Source: Williamsia sp. 1138
GTDB taxonomy: Bacteria; Actinomycetota; Actinomycetes; Mycobacteriales; Mycobacteriaceae
Direction: 5' to 3'
Assembly (NCBI RefSeq): GCF_002095435.2
Contig: NZ_MJEJ02000044.1
Span: 124,001 to 188,000 of the forward strand
DNA: 64,000 nucleotides
Shown here: piece by piece, positions 28,310 through 38,207 of the stretch
Numbering within the stretch: position 1 is the first letter of the stretch
Layout of the letters: every line of letters begins with the position of its first letter
Position numbers and translations under genes: made by a program
Notes under the pieces: generated by a model
The model's database searches: none
What the model was told of the DNA's origin: nothing
What the model saw: the letters and a program-made list of their open reading frames with translations, nothing else

Positions 28310-29835
28310 TGGTCGCATCAGTCTCCGGCCCCACCGATCGGATCGTGGTGGTCGGCGCCGGGCTCTCGGGTCTGACCGCGGCTCTCCACCTGCGCGGCGC
28401 GGGGCGAGAGGTCACCGTTCTCGAAGCCGCCGCTCACTCTGGCGGCCGGGTTGCCACAGAAACCATCGGTGACAACCATTTCGACACCGGCGCAACCATT
28501 CTCACCATGCCCGAGCTGGTGCACGCCCCCCTCGCCGCGGTAGGCGTCGAGCGGGAGGACGCCGCGCGCCGGCTCGATCTCATCGACGTCGATCCGACGT
28601 ACAACATGCGCTACGCAGACGGCGCCCAACTCGCCGTCCACCGCGACCAGGACCGGTTCGCCGCGGCCATCACCGACGTGTTCGGGCCACAGCAGGCCCG
28701 TGGCTACCGAGAACTGACCGAGTGGCTCAGGCAGCTCTACGACGTGGAGATGGACACCTTCATCAACCGGAACTTCGACTCGGCGCTCTCACTGGCCCGG
28801 GATCCGGCCACGCGCACCGGCGCTGCCGCATTGCTGCGGCTCGGCGCGCTGGGCCGGTTGTCCGCACGCGTGGGGAAGTTCGTCACCGACGAACGCCTGT
28901 TGCGTGCCTTCACCTTTCAGGCCCTGTACGCCGGCGTACCACCTGAGCGCGCACGGGCCGTGTACGCAGTGATCGCCCATATGGACATCAGCATGGGTGT
29001 GTACTACCCGCGCGGCGGGATGGGGCGCGTCGCCGAGGTGATGGCCGGGGCGCTGCGCGACGCAGGAGGGTGCGTCGAACTCGGCACCCCCGCGTCGAGC
29101 GTGCAGTGGAACGGCGACCGCGTGACTTCGGTCACGAGTGCCGACGGGCGCGTCTGGGATTGCGACGCAGCAGTGTTCACCACCGACACACCCGTCACCG
29201 AGCGCCTCCTGGGGCACCGGCGCGCCAGGCGCTCGCGCCGGATCGTCTACTCACCGAGCGCCGTCGTGGCCCATGGCGTGGTACCCACCGAGGTCACCGC
29301 CGGGTGGCCGGGCGGGCACCACACCCTCGACTTCGGTGCCGCCTGGTGCCAGACCTTTCATGAGCTGACCGCCCGCAACGGCCGGGGCCGGCTGATGAGC
29401 GATCCCTCCCTGCTGATCAACAGGCCCGGCCTCTCCGACCCCGAGCACGGGATCAGCGCCGCCGGCGAATCGGTCACGGTGCTCGCACCGTGCCCGAACC
29501 TCGATTCGGCACCGCTGCCGTGGCAGCAGCTCGCCGGACCCTACGTACAGGAAGTCCTGGCCCTCCTGGAGACCCGCGGCTACACGGGCATCCGGGACAC
29601 CTTCACGATCGCCCGCGTCGACGATCCGGCCACCTGGGCGGCGGCGGGCATGGCGGCGGGGACACCGTTCGCCGCAGCCCACACCGTCCGGCAGACCGGT
29701 CCACTGCGCACGCGCAATCGAGTACCGGGCACTGCCAATGTCGTCCTGGCGGGCAGTTCCACGGTGCCGGGTGTGGGAATTCCGCCCGTGCTGGTGTCCG
29801 GACGACTCGCCGCCCAGCGCATCACGGGCGAATAG
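28306..29835 (+). CDS. crtI: Phytoene desaturase CrtI
   Basis: This FAD-dependent desaturase introduces double bonds into phytoene to give neurosporene or lycopene. The 509-residue protein has the N-terminal VVVGAGLSGLTAALHLRGAGREVTVLE, GGRVATETIGDNHFDTGATIL, PRGGMGRVAEVMAGAL, and the C-terminal carotenoid dehydrogenase signature NVVLAGSSTVPGVGIPPVLVSGRLAAQRI (cited in part). It starts ATGATG overlapping the idsA stop. Only 13 bases separate it from mptA. Confidence 0.93.
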   Translation: MMVASVSGPTDRIVVVGAGLSGLTAALHLRGAGREVTVLEAAAHSGGRVATETIGDNHFDTGATILTMPELVHAPLAAVGVEREDAARRLDLIDVDPTYNMRYADGAQLAVHRDQDRFAAAITDVFGPQQARGYRELTEWLRQLYDVEMDTFINRNFDSALSLARDPATRTGAAALLRLGALGRLSARVGKFVTDERLLRAFTFQALYAGVPPERARAVYAVIAHMDISMGVYYPRGGMGRVAEVMAGALRDAGGCVELGTPASSVQWNGDRVTSVTSADGRVWDCDAAVFTTDTPVTERLLGHRRARRSRRIVYSPSAVVAHGVVPTEVTAGWPGGHHTLDFGAAWCQTFHELTARNGRGRLMSDPSLLINRPGLSDPEHGISAAGESVTVLAPCPNLDSAPLPWQQLAGPYVQEVLALLETRGYTGIRDTFTIARVDDPATWAAAGMAAGTPFAAAHTVRQTGPLRTRNRVPGTANVVLAGSSTVPGVGIPPVLVSGRLAAQRITGE

Positions 29836-29848
29836 GCACTCCACGACG

Positions 29849-31444
29849 ATGTCCACGACCACTCCGATGGCGACCCGCGGTGTCCGGGCCCGACTGACGC
29901 GTGCCCGGGTGTCGGTGGGTGATTTCTGCCGCACCGACCTCGGGCGTCAGCTGCTGCTCGGGTGTGCTGGTTCTCTGCTCGTCACCGCGGGCAGCTTCGG
30001 CGTCGGAGACGTCCCCCGCAACGAGACGACGTTGCAGACGATGCACCTGACGTGGCTGTACTTCGGGCACGGTAAAACGCTGAGCGGCCTCGCATTCTGG
30101 CTGGGGGTGGCGCTCATGGTCATCTCGTGGGTCCAGGTGGGGCGCACCCTGCGTGCCGACCCATCCGCCGATCGACCCACTCGCGCTCTCGGCTGGGCCT
30201 CCCTGGCCCAGTCCGCCCCGCTGATGATCGCGGTGCCGCTCTACAGCCGCGACGTGTACGCCTACCTCGCCCAGGGCGCCCTGCTCCGAGACGGCTTCAA
30301 TCCGTACTCCGACGGCCCGGTGGTCCGGCCCGGACCGCTCCTGGACTCGATGGCACAGGTGTGGGCGACCACCACCGCGCCCTACGGCCCGGCGTTCATG
30401 TCGCTGACCCGTGCGGTCACCACGGTCACCGGCGATCAGGCGATCGTCGGGGTATTGGTGATGCGACTCGTCCTCATACCCGGATTGCTGCTGACCCTGT
30501 GGGCGCTGCCGCGCCTCGCCCGCCACTTCGGGACCGATCCAGCGATGGCCATCTGGGTGGTCGCCCTCAATCCACTGGTGTTGATCCACCTCGTCGGCGG
30601 CCCCCACGTCGAGCTGCTGATGATGGGCGTGCTCATAGCGGGGATCACGTTGGTGGTCCAGCGCCGACACGTTGCGGGGGTGAGCGTGCTGGCACTGGCC
30701 GCCTCGATCAAGATCACCGCCGGCGTCGCGATCCCCTTCGTCCTGTGGATCTGGCTGGCGCACATCCGGGAGGACCGCCGCGCACGAGCCCGGTCCGACG
30801 AGAGTGCCACCGGCATCCGACCCGCCGACGTCGCAGGTGTGCTGGCGTGGATCATCGGACTCAGCGGCCTCATCTTCGGTGCGCTGACCCTGCTCGTCGG
30901 CCACGGATTCGGATGGCTGCTCGGACTGACCTGGGCCGCCAAGATCATCAACTGGCTCACGATTCCCACCGCGATGGCACATCTGACGACCCTCGTCTCA
31001 TCGCCGTTCGTGAGCCTGCCACTGCTTCCCGTTCTCGAGGTCGCCCGGTCCATCGGTTCGATCGTGTTGTCCCTGACACTGATCGGACTCTGGGTGTGGT
31101 TCCGGCGCACTGAGCGCGACGCGGTCAAGGGGATGGCCTGGGCGATGCTGGCGGTTCTGTTACTCGAGCCGTCGACGCTCCCCTGGTACTACACCTGGGC
31201 GCTGGTGATCGCAGCGGTCTTCACCATCGATCGCCGGGGTCTGGTCGCCATCGTGGCGTTCAGTGTGTTCCTGCTCCAGGTGTTCGGCCCCAGCGACGAC
31301 ATCTTCATGTACGAGATCACCGATGTGATCGTCGCGATCGCTCTCTCGGCTCTGGCCGGCTGGTCCCTGGTGCGACGCGATCCCCTGCGGATTCGTTGGT
31401 TGACCCGCGGCAGGGGTACCGACGGCGCAGGCCCCGACTCATGA
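29849..31444 (+). CDS. mptA: Alpha-(1->6)-mannopyranosyltransferase MptA-like (GT-C)
   Basis: This is a polyprenyl-phosphomannose-dependent membrane mannosyltransferase of 531 residues that elongates the lipomannan backbone. It has about 11-13 hydrophobic helices. The first loop contains PLYSRDVYAYLAQGALLRDG, the GT-C catalytic Asp motif, and NPLVLIHLVGGPHVELLMMG follows. The gene order idsA-mptA-Rv2175c homologue-pknL equals M. tuberculosis Rv2173-Rv2176. MptB is the close alternative. ATG at 29849 was chosen over an extended frame in crtI. Its stop overlaps crtB in ATGA. Confidence 0.88.
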   Translation: MSTTTPMATRGVRARLTRARVSVGDFCRTDLGRQLLLGCAGSLLVTAGSFGVGDVPRNETTLQTMHLTWLYFGHGKTLSGLAFWLGVALMVISWVQVGRTLRADPSADRPTRALGWASLAQSAPLMIAVPLYSRDVYAYLAQGALLRDGFNPYSDGPVVRPGPLLDSMAQVWATTTAPYGPAFMSLTRAVTTVTGDQAIVGVLVMRLVLIPGLLLTLWALPRLARHFGTDPAMAIWVVALNPLVLIHLVGGPHVELLMMGVLIAGITLVVQRRHVAGVSVLALAASIKITAGVAIPFVLWIWLAHIREDRRARARSDESATGIRPADVAGVLAWIIGLSGLIFGALTLLVGHGFGWLLGLTWAAKIINWLTIPTAMAHLTTLVSSPFVSLPLLPVLEVARSIGSIVLSLTLIGLWVWFRRTERDAVKGMAWAMLAVLLLEPSTLPWYYTWALVIAAVFTIDRRGLVAIVAFSVFLLQVFGPSDDIFMYEITDVIVAIALSALAGWSLVRRDPLRIRWLTRGRGTDGAGPDS

Positions 31445-32343
31445 CGGATAGTTCACGACTCGAGACGGCCTACGCGCACTGTGAACAGCTCACCGCGACC
31501 CACGGACGGACCTACTATCGCGGAACCCAGTTGCTCTCTCCGGCTCGGCGCGGCGGCGTCTACGCGCTTTACGGGTTCGCGCGGATGGTCGACGACATCG
31601 TCGACACCACGACCGGGCCGGGTCGGCTGGGTCAACTCGACGACATCGAGGCAGACCTGCACGCCGCGCTGGAGAATCCCGATCACCGACCCCGACATCT
31701 CGAGGTGCTCGCAGTGGCCGACACCGCGGCCACGTTCGAGATCCCTCACGAGTACTTCGACGCCTTCCTGCGGTCGATGCGGATGGATCTCCCCGACAGC
31801 GATCTGCACGTGGCCACGTACCGCTCGATCGCACAGCTGCGCGATTACATGTACGGGTCGGCGAGCGTCATCGGATTGCAGATGCTCCCCATCCTGGGAA
31901 CAGTCGGGGACGTCGCGGATGCGACCACCGCAGCCCGGGCGCTGGGCGACGCCTTTCAGCTCACGAACTTCATCCGCGATGCCGGCGAAGACCTCGACCG
32001 TGGCCGCATTTATCTGCCCACCGACGAACTCGCCACGTTCGGGGTCGATGAAGCCATGCTCCGACGGTGCCGCCGCAACGGCCAGGTGCCTGCGCAGCTT
32101 CGTCGCGCGCTGGCGCATCTGATCGCCATCACCCGCGCCGAATATCGGCTTGCCGAGCCCGGGATCGCACTGTTGACTCCCGCCAGCAGACCCGGGATCA
32201 GGGCTGCCCTGACGATGTACCGAGCCATCCTGGATCAGGTCGAACAGGACGGTTACCGCGTCCTGACGCAGCGGGCCCAAGTGTCGACACCGGCCCGGAT
32301 GGGTCACGTCGCCGCGGCTCTGGCGCGCCGCGGACGCCTTTAG
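31441..32343 (+). CDS. crtB: Phytoene synthase CrtB
   Basis: CrtB joins two geranylgeranyl diphosphates head to head to phytoene. The 300-residue product carries ALYGFARMVDDIVD (first Asp-rich motif), YMYGSASVIGLQMLPIL and LGDAFQLTNFIRDAGEDLDRGRIYLP (second Asp-rich motif, cited in part). It is translationally coupled to mptA (ATGA), which is unusual because mptA is a lipoglycan gene. Its TAG overlaps the stop of the convergent Rv2175c-like gene. Confidence 0.95.
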   Translation: MTDSSRLETAYAHCEQLTATHGRTYYRGTQLLSPARRGGVYALYGFARMVDDIVDTTTGPGRLGQLDDIEADLHAALENPDHRPRHLEVLAVADTAATFEIPHEYFDAFLRSMRMDLPDSDLHVATYRSIAQLRDYMYGSASVIGLQMLPILGTVGDVADATTAARALGDAFQLTNFIRDAGEDLDRGRIYLPTDELATFGVDEAMLRRCRRNGQVPAQLRRALAHLIAITRAEYRLAEPGIALLTPASRPGIRAALTMYRAILDQVEQDGYRVLTQRAQVSTPARMGHVAAALARRGRL

Positions 32344-32705
32344 AAGGCCTCGGCCTGGGCGCGGCGCACCATCTCGCGTGCCTGATGCCCGTGCAGCGCC
32401 TCCGCCGGGCAGATGCCCAGATCGTCCTGGATCTCGAAAAGCCACTTCATGGCCTCGTCGCGACTGAATCCGCCGTCGAACAGCACCTTGATCAGGCCGA
32501 CGAGGTGCTTGGTGATCTCTGGGCCGTCGAAGAACAGCGCCGGGATCGCGACCTGTCCGTCACGGCGCACCGCGAGCAGGCGCTCGTCGGTGATCAGATT
32601 GAGGACCTTGCTGTTGGAATAGCCCATTCGGGAAGAAACCTGGGACACGGACAACACCTCTGTGTCAGCAGGCAGCGTGTCTTCTGAAAGCGGTACGGAA
32701 CCCAC
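32340..32705 (-). CDS. Rv2175c-like winged-helix DNA-binding protein (PknL substrate homologue)
   Basis: The protein has about 121 residues. SVSQVSSRMGYSNSKVLNLITDERLLAVRR is a winged helix-turn-helix segment, followed by GQVAIPALFFDGPEITKHLVGLIKVL and the conserved C-terminus LHGHQAREMVRRAQAEAF. M. tuberculosis Rv2175c is phosphorylated by PknL, which is divergent here too. The GTG at 32705 (VGSVPLSED) best matches the homologue; GTG at 32801 is the next option. No clear ribosome-binding site. Confidence 0.8.
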   Translation of the reverse strand: MGSVPLSEDTLPADTEVLSVSQVSSRMGYSNSKVLNLITDERLLAVRRDGQVAIPALFFDGPEITKHLVGLIKVLFDGGFSRDEAMKWLFEIQDDLGICPAEALHGHQAREMVRRAQAEAF

Positions 32706-32892
32706 GCGGGTGACACTACCGAGCGAGCAGGCGCGTAGTCGAGTCGCTCCCCCTGTCCGACCCGGTGAAAGGTCGGACTCCGTTGCCCTTCGCCCGCACA
32801 CACCCGCGCTCGTGATCGTTTCTAGACCCGGCGTCGCTACTGTGGACTCGTAAATCTGCCCACCTGTCCGGCCGCGAAAGGATCTGACGCCT

Positions 32893-35121
32893 GTGAACGC
32901 TCCCTCCGACATGCTGATCGGCATGCTGCTGGAGCGCCGCTACCGGATCGATGCGCTCATCGCCCGCGGCGGCATGTCCAGCGTCTACCTCGGAATGGAT
33001 CTGCGGCTCGACCGGCCTGTTGCCGTCAAGGTGATGGATCCGCGATTCTCGGCAGACCCGCAGTTCCTGGCCCGCCTCGAGTTCGAGGCCCGGTCGGTCG
33101 CCAGGCTGAAGGACCCCGGGCTCGTGGCCGTGTACGACCAGGGCGCGGACGGCGACTACGCGTTCCTCGTCATGGAGTTGGTGCAGGGCGGCACCCTCCG
33201 CGAATTGCTGCGCGAACGCGGCCCGATGCCACCTCACGCCGTGACCGCCGTGACGGCCCCGGTCCTCGGAGCGCTCGGGTCCGCCCACCGCGCCGGGCTG
33301 GTGCACCGCGACGTCAAACCCGAGAACGTCCTGATCTCGGACGAGGGCGAAGTCAAGGTGGTCGACTTCGGGCTCGTACGAGCCATCGCGGCCGCCGGCA
33401 TCACATCGAACAGCGTGATCCTGGGCACCGCCGCATATCTGTCACCCGAGCAGGTGGAGTCCGCGTCGGCCGATGCTCGCTCGGATGTCTACTCCACCGG
33501 CATCCTGGTCTTCGAGATGCTCACCGGCAGAACCCCGTTCAGCGGCGACACCGCCCTCGGTCTGGCATACCAACGGTTGAACAACGACGTACCCGCACCG
33601 AGTTCACTCATCCCGGGCGTGCCGCCGGAGTTCGACGAGTTCGTCCTGACATCGACTGCCCGCAACCCCGAGAACCGGTATCGCGACGGATACCACATGC
33701 GTGAAGTGCTCACCGAGATCGCAGTCGACCTCGATCTGCCCGCGTTCACGGTGCCCGCCCCTACCCGCTCGGCGGAACGAGAGACCATGGTCGCCTTCCG
33801 CGACCGCCAGTTGCGGCCACCGGCGGGCCCACCCGGGGATCCGGACGGCACCGACCCGATCGCCGCCTCGCCGGCGCCACCGCAGCAGGGCGGCCGGAAT
33901 CCGACGCGGATCCAGACCCTTCCGCCCGACACCCGCCATCAACAGCCGCCGCCCGGCCCTTCCCGCCCGCAGGGCCCACCTGGCCCTCCTCCCCCGTCCG
34001 CGGCGATGATGTCGCAGGCCTCGGCGTACGCCGAACAACGCCGCAAGTCTCGTCGCACAGCGCTCATCTGGGTGCTGGTCGTGATGCTCGTGGCAACGCT
34101 GCTCGGGGTCGGCGGCTGGTGGCTCGGGTCGGGCCGCTTCACCACCGTCCCGGAACTGACCGGGATGGACCGCGTCACCGCGACCGAAGCCATCGAAGAC
34201 GCCGGGCTCGACGTCGTGGACGACCCCACCTTCGACAACGACCTTCCCGTCGATCAGGTGATGTCGGCGCAACCGGCGCCGGGAACCCGCGTCAGCCGGT
34301 TCTCCGACGTGACCCTGGCGTACTCGGTGGGGCAACCGAAGGTCCCCGACCTCAGCGCCGGCGACCCCCTGCCCGAAGTCGAGCAGCGTCTGCGCGACCG
34401 CACTCTGGTACCCAAGGTGGCCCGGCAGCAGTACAGCAACACCGCACCCAAGGGCTCCGTGGTCTCGCTGACGCCCAACTCCGGGAGCACGGTACCCGTG
34501 GGCAGTGAGGTGCAGATCACCACCAGTCGCGGCCCCGAACCCATCTCGGTCCCCGATGTGTCGGGTCGTGACCAGGACGACGCCACCAAGCTGCTGGGGG
34601 CCGCGAAACTCAAGACCGGAAACGTCCGCAAGGAGTTCAGCCCGGACATCGACGGCGGCAAGGTGATCGGCACCAGTCCCGGTGCCGGAGCCATGGCCGA
34701 ACCCGGAAGCACTGTCGACCTCATCGTCTCGGACGCCATTTCGGTTCCCGACCTGTCGGGCAAGACACCCGATGAGGCACGACGGACCTTGCAGGACGCC
34801 GGACTGATCGCCCAGGATGGCGGTACGTCCACGGATGGCACTGCCAAGGCAGGCGAGATCACCTCCGCGAGCCCGGCTTTCGGCGCCCGGGTGGACCCGC
34901 GGAATCCTGTGGTACGCATCTTCGTCTCTGATGCCGTCAGCGTCCCCGACGTCACCGGGGACACCGTCGGCACTGCCAAACGCAAGCTCGGCGACGCCGG
35001 GCTGAAGGTCAACAGTCGGGGCCTGACAGGGTCCGCCATCTCGATCGTCGTCAGTCAGAACCCTTCTGGCGGAACCCGCATCAAACAGGGCACGACAGTC
35101 GACATCACCTCGATCCCGTAG
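32893..35121 (+). CDS. pknL: Serine/threonine protein kinase PknL with five PASTA domains
   Basis: This is a membrane receptor kinase of 742 residues. The kinase domain is about residues 11-280 with VAVKVMD (Lys), HRDVKPENV (137) and VVDFGLV (156). A Pro-rich linker follows, then one membrane helix (IWVLVVMLVATLLGVGGWWL, about 391-411). Five extracytoplasmic PASTA repeats start near residues 418, 483, 552, 616 and 682 (VPELTG, VPDLSAG, VPDVSG, VPDLSG, VPDVTG). PASTA domains bind peptidoglycan fragments. M. tuberculosis PknL lacks them, while C. glutamicum PknL has them. GTG start. The divergent neighbour is the Rv2175c-like substrate. Confidence 0.94.
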   Translation: MNAPSDMLIGMLLERRYRIDALIARGGMSSVYLGMDLRLDRPVAVKVMDPRFSADPQFLARLEFEARSVARLKDPGLVAVYDQGADGDYAFLVMELVQGGTLRELLRERGPMPPHAVTAVTAPVLGALGSAHRAGLVHRDVKPENVLISDEGEVKVVDFGLVRAIAAAGITSNSVILGTAAYLSPEQVESASADARSDVYSTGILVFEMLTGRTPFSGDTALGLAYQRLNNDVPAPSSLIPGVPPEFDEFVLTSTARNPENRYRDGYHMREVLTEIAVDLDLPAFTVPAPTRSAERETMVAFRDRQLRPPAGPPGDPDGTDPIAASPAPPQQGGRNPTRIQTLPPDTRHQQPPPGPSRPQGPPGPPPPSAAMMSQASAYAEQRRKSRRTALIWVLVVMLVATLLGVGGWWLGSGRFTTVPELTGMDRVTATEAIEDAGLDVVDDPTFDNDLPVDQVMSAQPAPGTRVSRFSDVTLAYSVGQPKVPDLSAGDPLPEVEQRLRDRTLVPKVARQQYSNTAPKGSVVSLTPNSGSTVPVGSEVQITTSRGPEPISVPDVSGRDQDDATKLLGAAKLKTGNVRKEFSPDIDGGKVIGTSPGAGAMAEPGSTVDLIVSDAISVPDLSGKTPDEARRTLQDAGLIAQDGGTSTDGTAKAGEITSASPAFGARVDPRNPVVRIFVSDAVSVPDVTGDTVGTAKRKLGDAGLKVNSRGLTGSAISIVVSQNPSGGTRIKQGTTVDITSIP

Positions 35122-35202
35122 GTTCTCGGCGTCCAGGCGGTGAATTGTCCGTCATGTGGTGCCCGGCGCCGATGAACGCTCGCTCCTGTGATCTGATTGT
35201 GG

Positions 35203-35282
35203 GCGACACGGGGTGCCGAATCCTCTCGGCTGAGATCAGACCCGCTGAACCTGACCAGTTAGTACTGGCGGAGGGATGTCCA
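35203..35282 (+). ncRNA. TPP riboswitch (THI element)
   Basis: The thi-box consensus is nearly perfect: ACACGGGGTGCC, then CTCGGCTGAGATCAGACCC, AACCTGACCAGTTAGTACTGG and CGGAGGGA (cited in short parts). A P1 helix GACA/TGTC closes at 35205-35208 and 35277-35280. The GGAGG at the 3' edge is also the ribosome-binding site for the ATG at 35285, so TPP binding would sequester it and repress translation. The downstream gene is an SDR, not a known thiamine gene. Confidence 0.92.
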
Positions 35283-35284
35283 TC

Positions 35285-36067
35285 ATGCCGTCGAACAACG
35301 CGCAATCCATCGAGCAGCAGATCGTGCTGATCACAGGCGGGGCCCGTGGGCTCGGTCAGTCGATCACCAGGGCGTTTGCCACCCAGGGCGCGAGGGTGAT
35401 CATCAACTATCTGCGAAGCAAGGACGCCGCGGACGCACTCGCCGAGGAGCTCGGTCCCGATCGCGCACTGGCCGTCCGCGCAGACGTCACCGACCCCGCG
35501 GCGGTGGCCGCCCTGTTCGACACCGCGCGAGAGCATTTCGGCTCACCGATCACCACCGTCGTCAACAACGCCCTCGTCGATTTCTCGTTCAACGGCGACG
35601 GTCGCCCGAAAGCCGACACGATCACGTGGCCGGACTTCGATGCGCAACTGAAGGGCAGCGTCGCCGCCGCATTGCACACCACCCAGGCAGCGTTGCCGGG
35701 GATGCGCGAAGCGGGTTTCGGTCGCATCGTCACCATCGGCACCAACCTGGTCCAGAACCCGGTGGTCCCGTACCACGACTACACCGCAGCGAAAGCTGCG
35801 CTGTTGGCGTTGACGCGCACCATGTCCGCCGATCTCGGGCCGGAGGGCATCACCGTCAACATGGTGTCCGGCGGGTTGCTCCGCACCACCGATGCCAGTT
35901 CCGCGACTCCGGAAGCGGTGTTCGATCTGATCGCCGAGAGCACCCCGCTACGACGTGTCACCACCCCGCAGGAGTTCGCAGATGCTGTCCTGTTCTTCGC
36001 GTCACCGTGGTCGCGCGCCGTCACCGGCCAGAACCTGGTCGTAGACGGTGGCCTCGTGAAGGACTGA
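35285..36067 (+). CDS. Short-chain dehydrogenase/reductase under a TPP riboswitch
   Basis: This is an NAD(P)-dependent SDR of 260 residues. The cofactor motif is ITGGARGLGQSI and the active-site Tyr-Lys lies in YHDYTAAKAALL. The expected Ser 13 residues before the Tyr is Thr (VTIGTN), and the usual NNAG is NNAL, so it is a divergent FabG-like protein. The C-terminus SRAVTGQNLVVDGGLV is typical. ATG at 35285 sits 9 bases after GGAGG; an ATG at 35276 lies inside the riboswitch P1. The riboswitch implies a role in thiamine synthesis, salvage or a TPP-linked reaction; the substrate is unknown. Confidence 0.85.
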   Translation: MPSNNAQSIEQQIVLITGGARGLGQSITRAFATQGARVIINYLRSKDAADALAEELGPDRALAVRADVTDPAAVAALFDTAREHFGSPITTVVNNALVDFSFNGDGRPKADTITWPDFDAQLKGSVAAALHTTQAALPGMREAGFGRIVTIGTNLVQNPVVPYHDYTAAKAALLALTRTMSADLGPEGITVNMVSGGLLRTTDASSATPEAVFDLIAESTPLRRVTTPQEFADAVLFFASPWSRAVTGQNLVVDGGLVKD

Positions 36068-36131
36068 CGGGAGAGAGTCGCGTCGTCGGCTCACCAGCTG
36101 TGTCTTTGGCTCGCTGGCGCTCGCGGGGCGT

Positions 36132-36210
36132 GCGGCCTTTATCGCGTGTTCTTCCTCAGTCGACTCGGTCGCTGCGCTCCCTCGCTCCCTCGTCCAGAAC
36201 ACGCGGCCGC
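36132..36210. repeat. REP-like inverted-repeat element
   Basis: The arms CGCGTGTTCT (36143-36152) and AGAACACGCG (36196-36205) are perfectly complementary over 10 bases. They extend outward by GCGGC/GCCGC after a short AT bulge. The interior has CTCGCTCCCTCG-type repeats, and the left flank has GGCTCGCTGGCGCTCGCGG. It fills the 188-base gap between convergent SDR and aroG genes and could be a bidirectional terminator or a non-autonomous repeat; there is no T-run. Confidence 0.45.
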
Positions 36211-36255
36211 CCGCCGGGCGGTGTCAGTTCGCCGTACTCGCACGGCCAACTCAGG

Positions 36256-37668
<1,413 letters not shown>

Positions 37669-37708
37669 CTAATGCCCCGCCGACATCCGAAACCAATTCG
37701 TGGCCGGA

Positions 37709-38200
37709 TCACTGCGGCCGGTTCACCGAACTCTCGATGGCGAGCCACTTGTTGAGGTTGTGCCGCGCGTCCGCCAGCGCGTCGTGCGCGTCCTTGGGCG
37801 CGGCGGGCAGCTCGGGGCGCCCGCTGCACTCCCAGTGCTGGCGCAGCTCACGGGTGTAGCGCGGCAGCTCTCTCGGCAACGCCGTCATCGGTCCCCACAG
37901 TTGGCACAGGACCACGTGGTCGTACGCACCGACCCAGGCCCACAACTCGATGGTCCCGGGTCCGGCGTTCACGAATTCGAGCAGGTCTTCCTTGATCCGG
38001 GCGCGGGAACGCCAGGCTTTCGAGGCCGGCGACGGAAGCTTGGGCAGGACGTTCGCCCGAACCCACTGGCCGGCCCGGTCAGGGTTGAATTCGGTTGACA
38101 CGGCGTAGAACTCGCGACCGTCCTCGGCAACCATCCCGATCGAGACCAACTCGATCGTGAGGCCGTCCTCGATGAACTCGCAGTCGTAGAAGTAGCGCAC
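37709..38200 (-). CDS. Rv2179c-type 3'-5' exoribonuclease
   Basis: The 163-residue DEDDh-type nuclease has YFYDCEFIEDG (DE), WVGAYDHVVLCQLWG (D) and HDALADARHNLNKW (H...D). The homologous M. tuberculosis Rv2179c is a small exoribonuclease with RNase T-like fold and Mg2+ dependence. It lies downstream of the acyltransferase on the same strand with a 7-base gap and after it comes aroG, so it may be in the same operon. Confidence 0.9.
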   Translation of the reverse strand: MRYFYDCEFIEDGLTIELVSIGMVAEDGREFYAVSTEFNPDRAGQWVRANVLPKLPSPASKAWRSRARIKEDLLEFVNAGPGTIELWAWVGAYDHVVLCQLWGPMTALPRELPRYTRELRQHWECSGRPELPAAPKDAHDALADARHNLNKWLAIESSVNRPQ

Positions 38201-38207
38201 CGGCGGA

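Noticed and set aside
35276-35284. SDR start at ATG 35276
   Set aside because: It lies inside the riboswitch P1 helix and directly abuts the GGAGGG, leaving no spacing.
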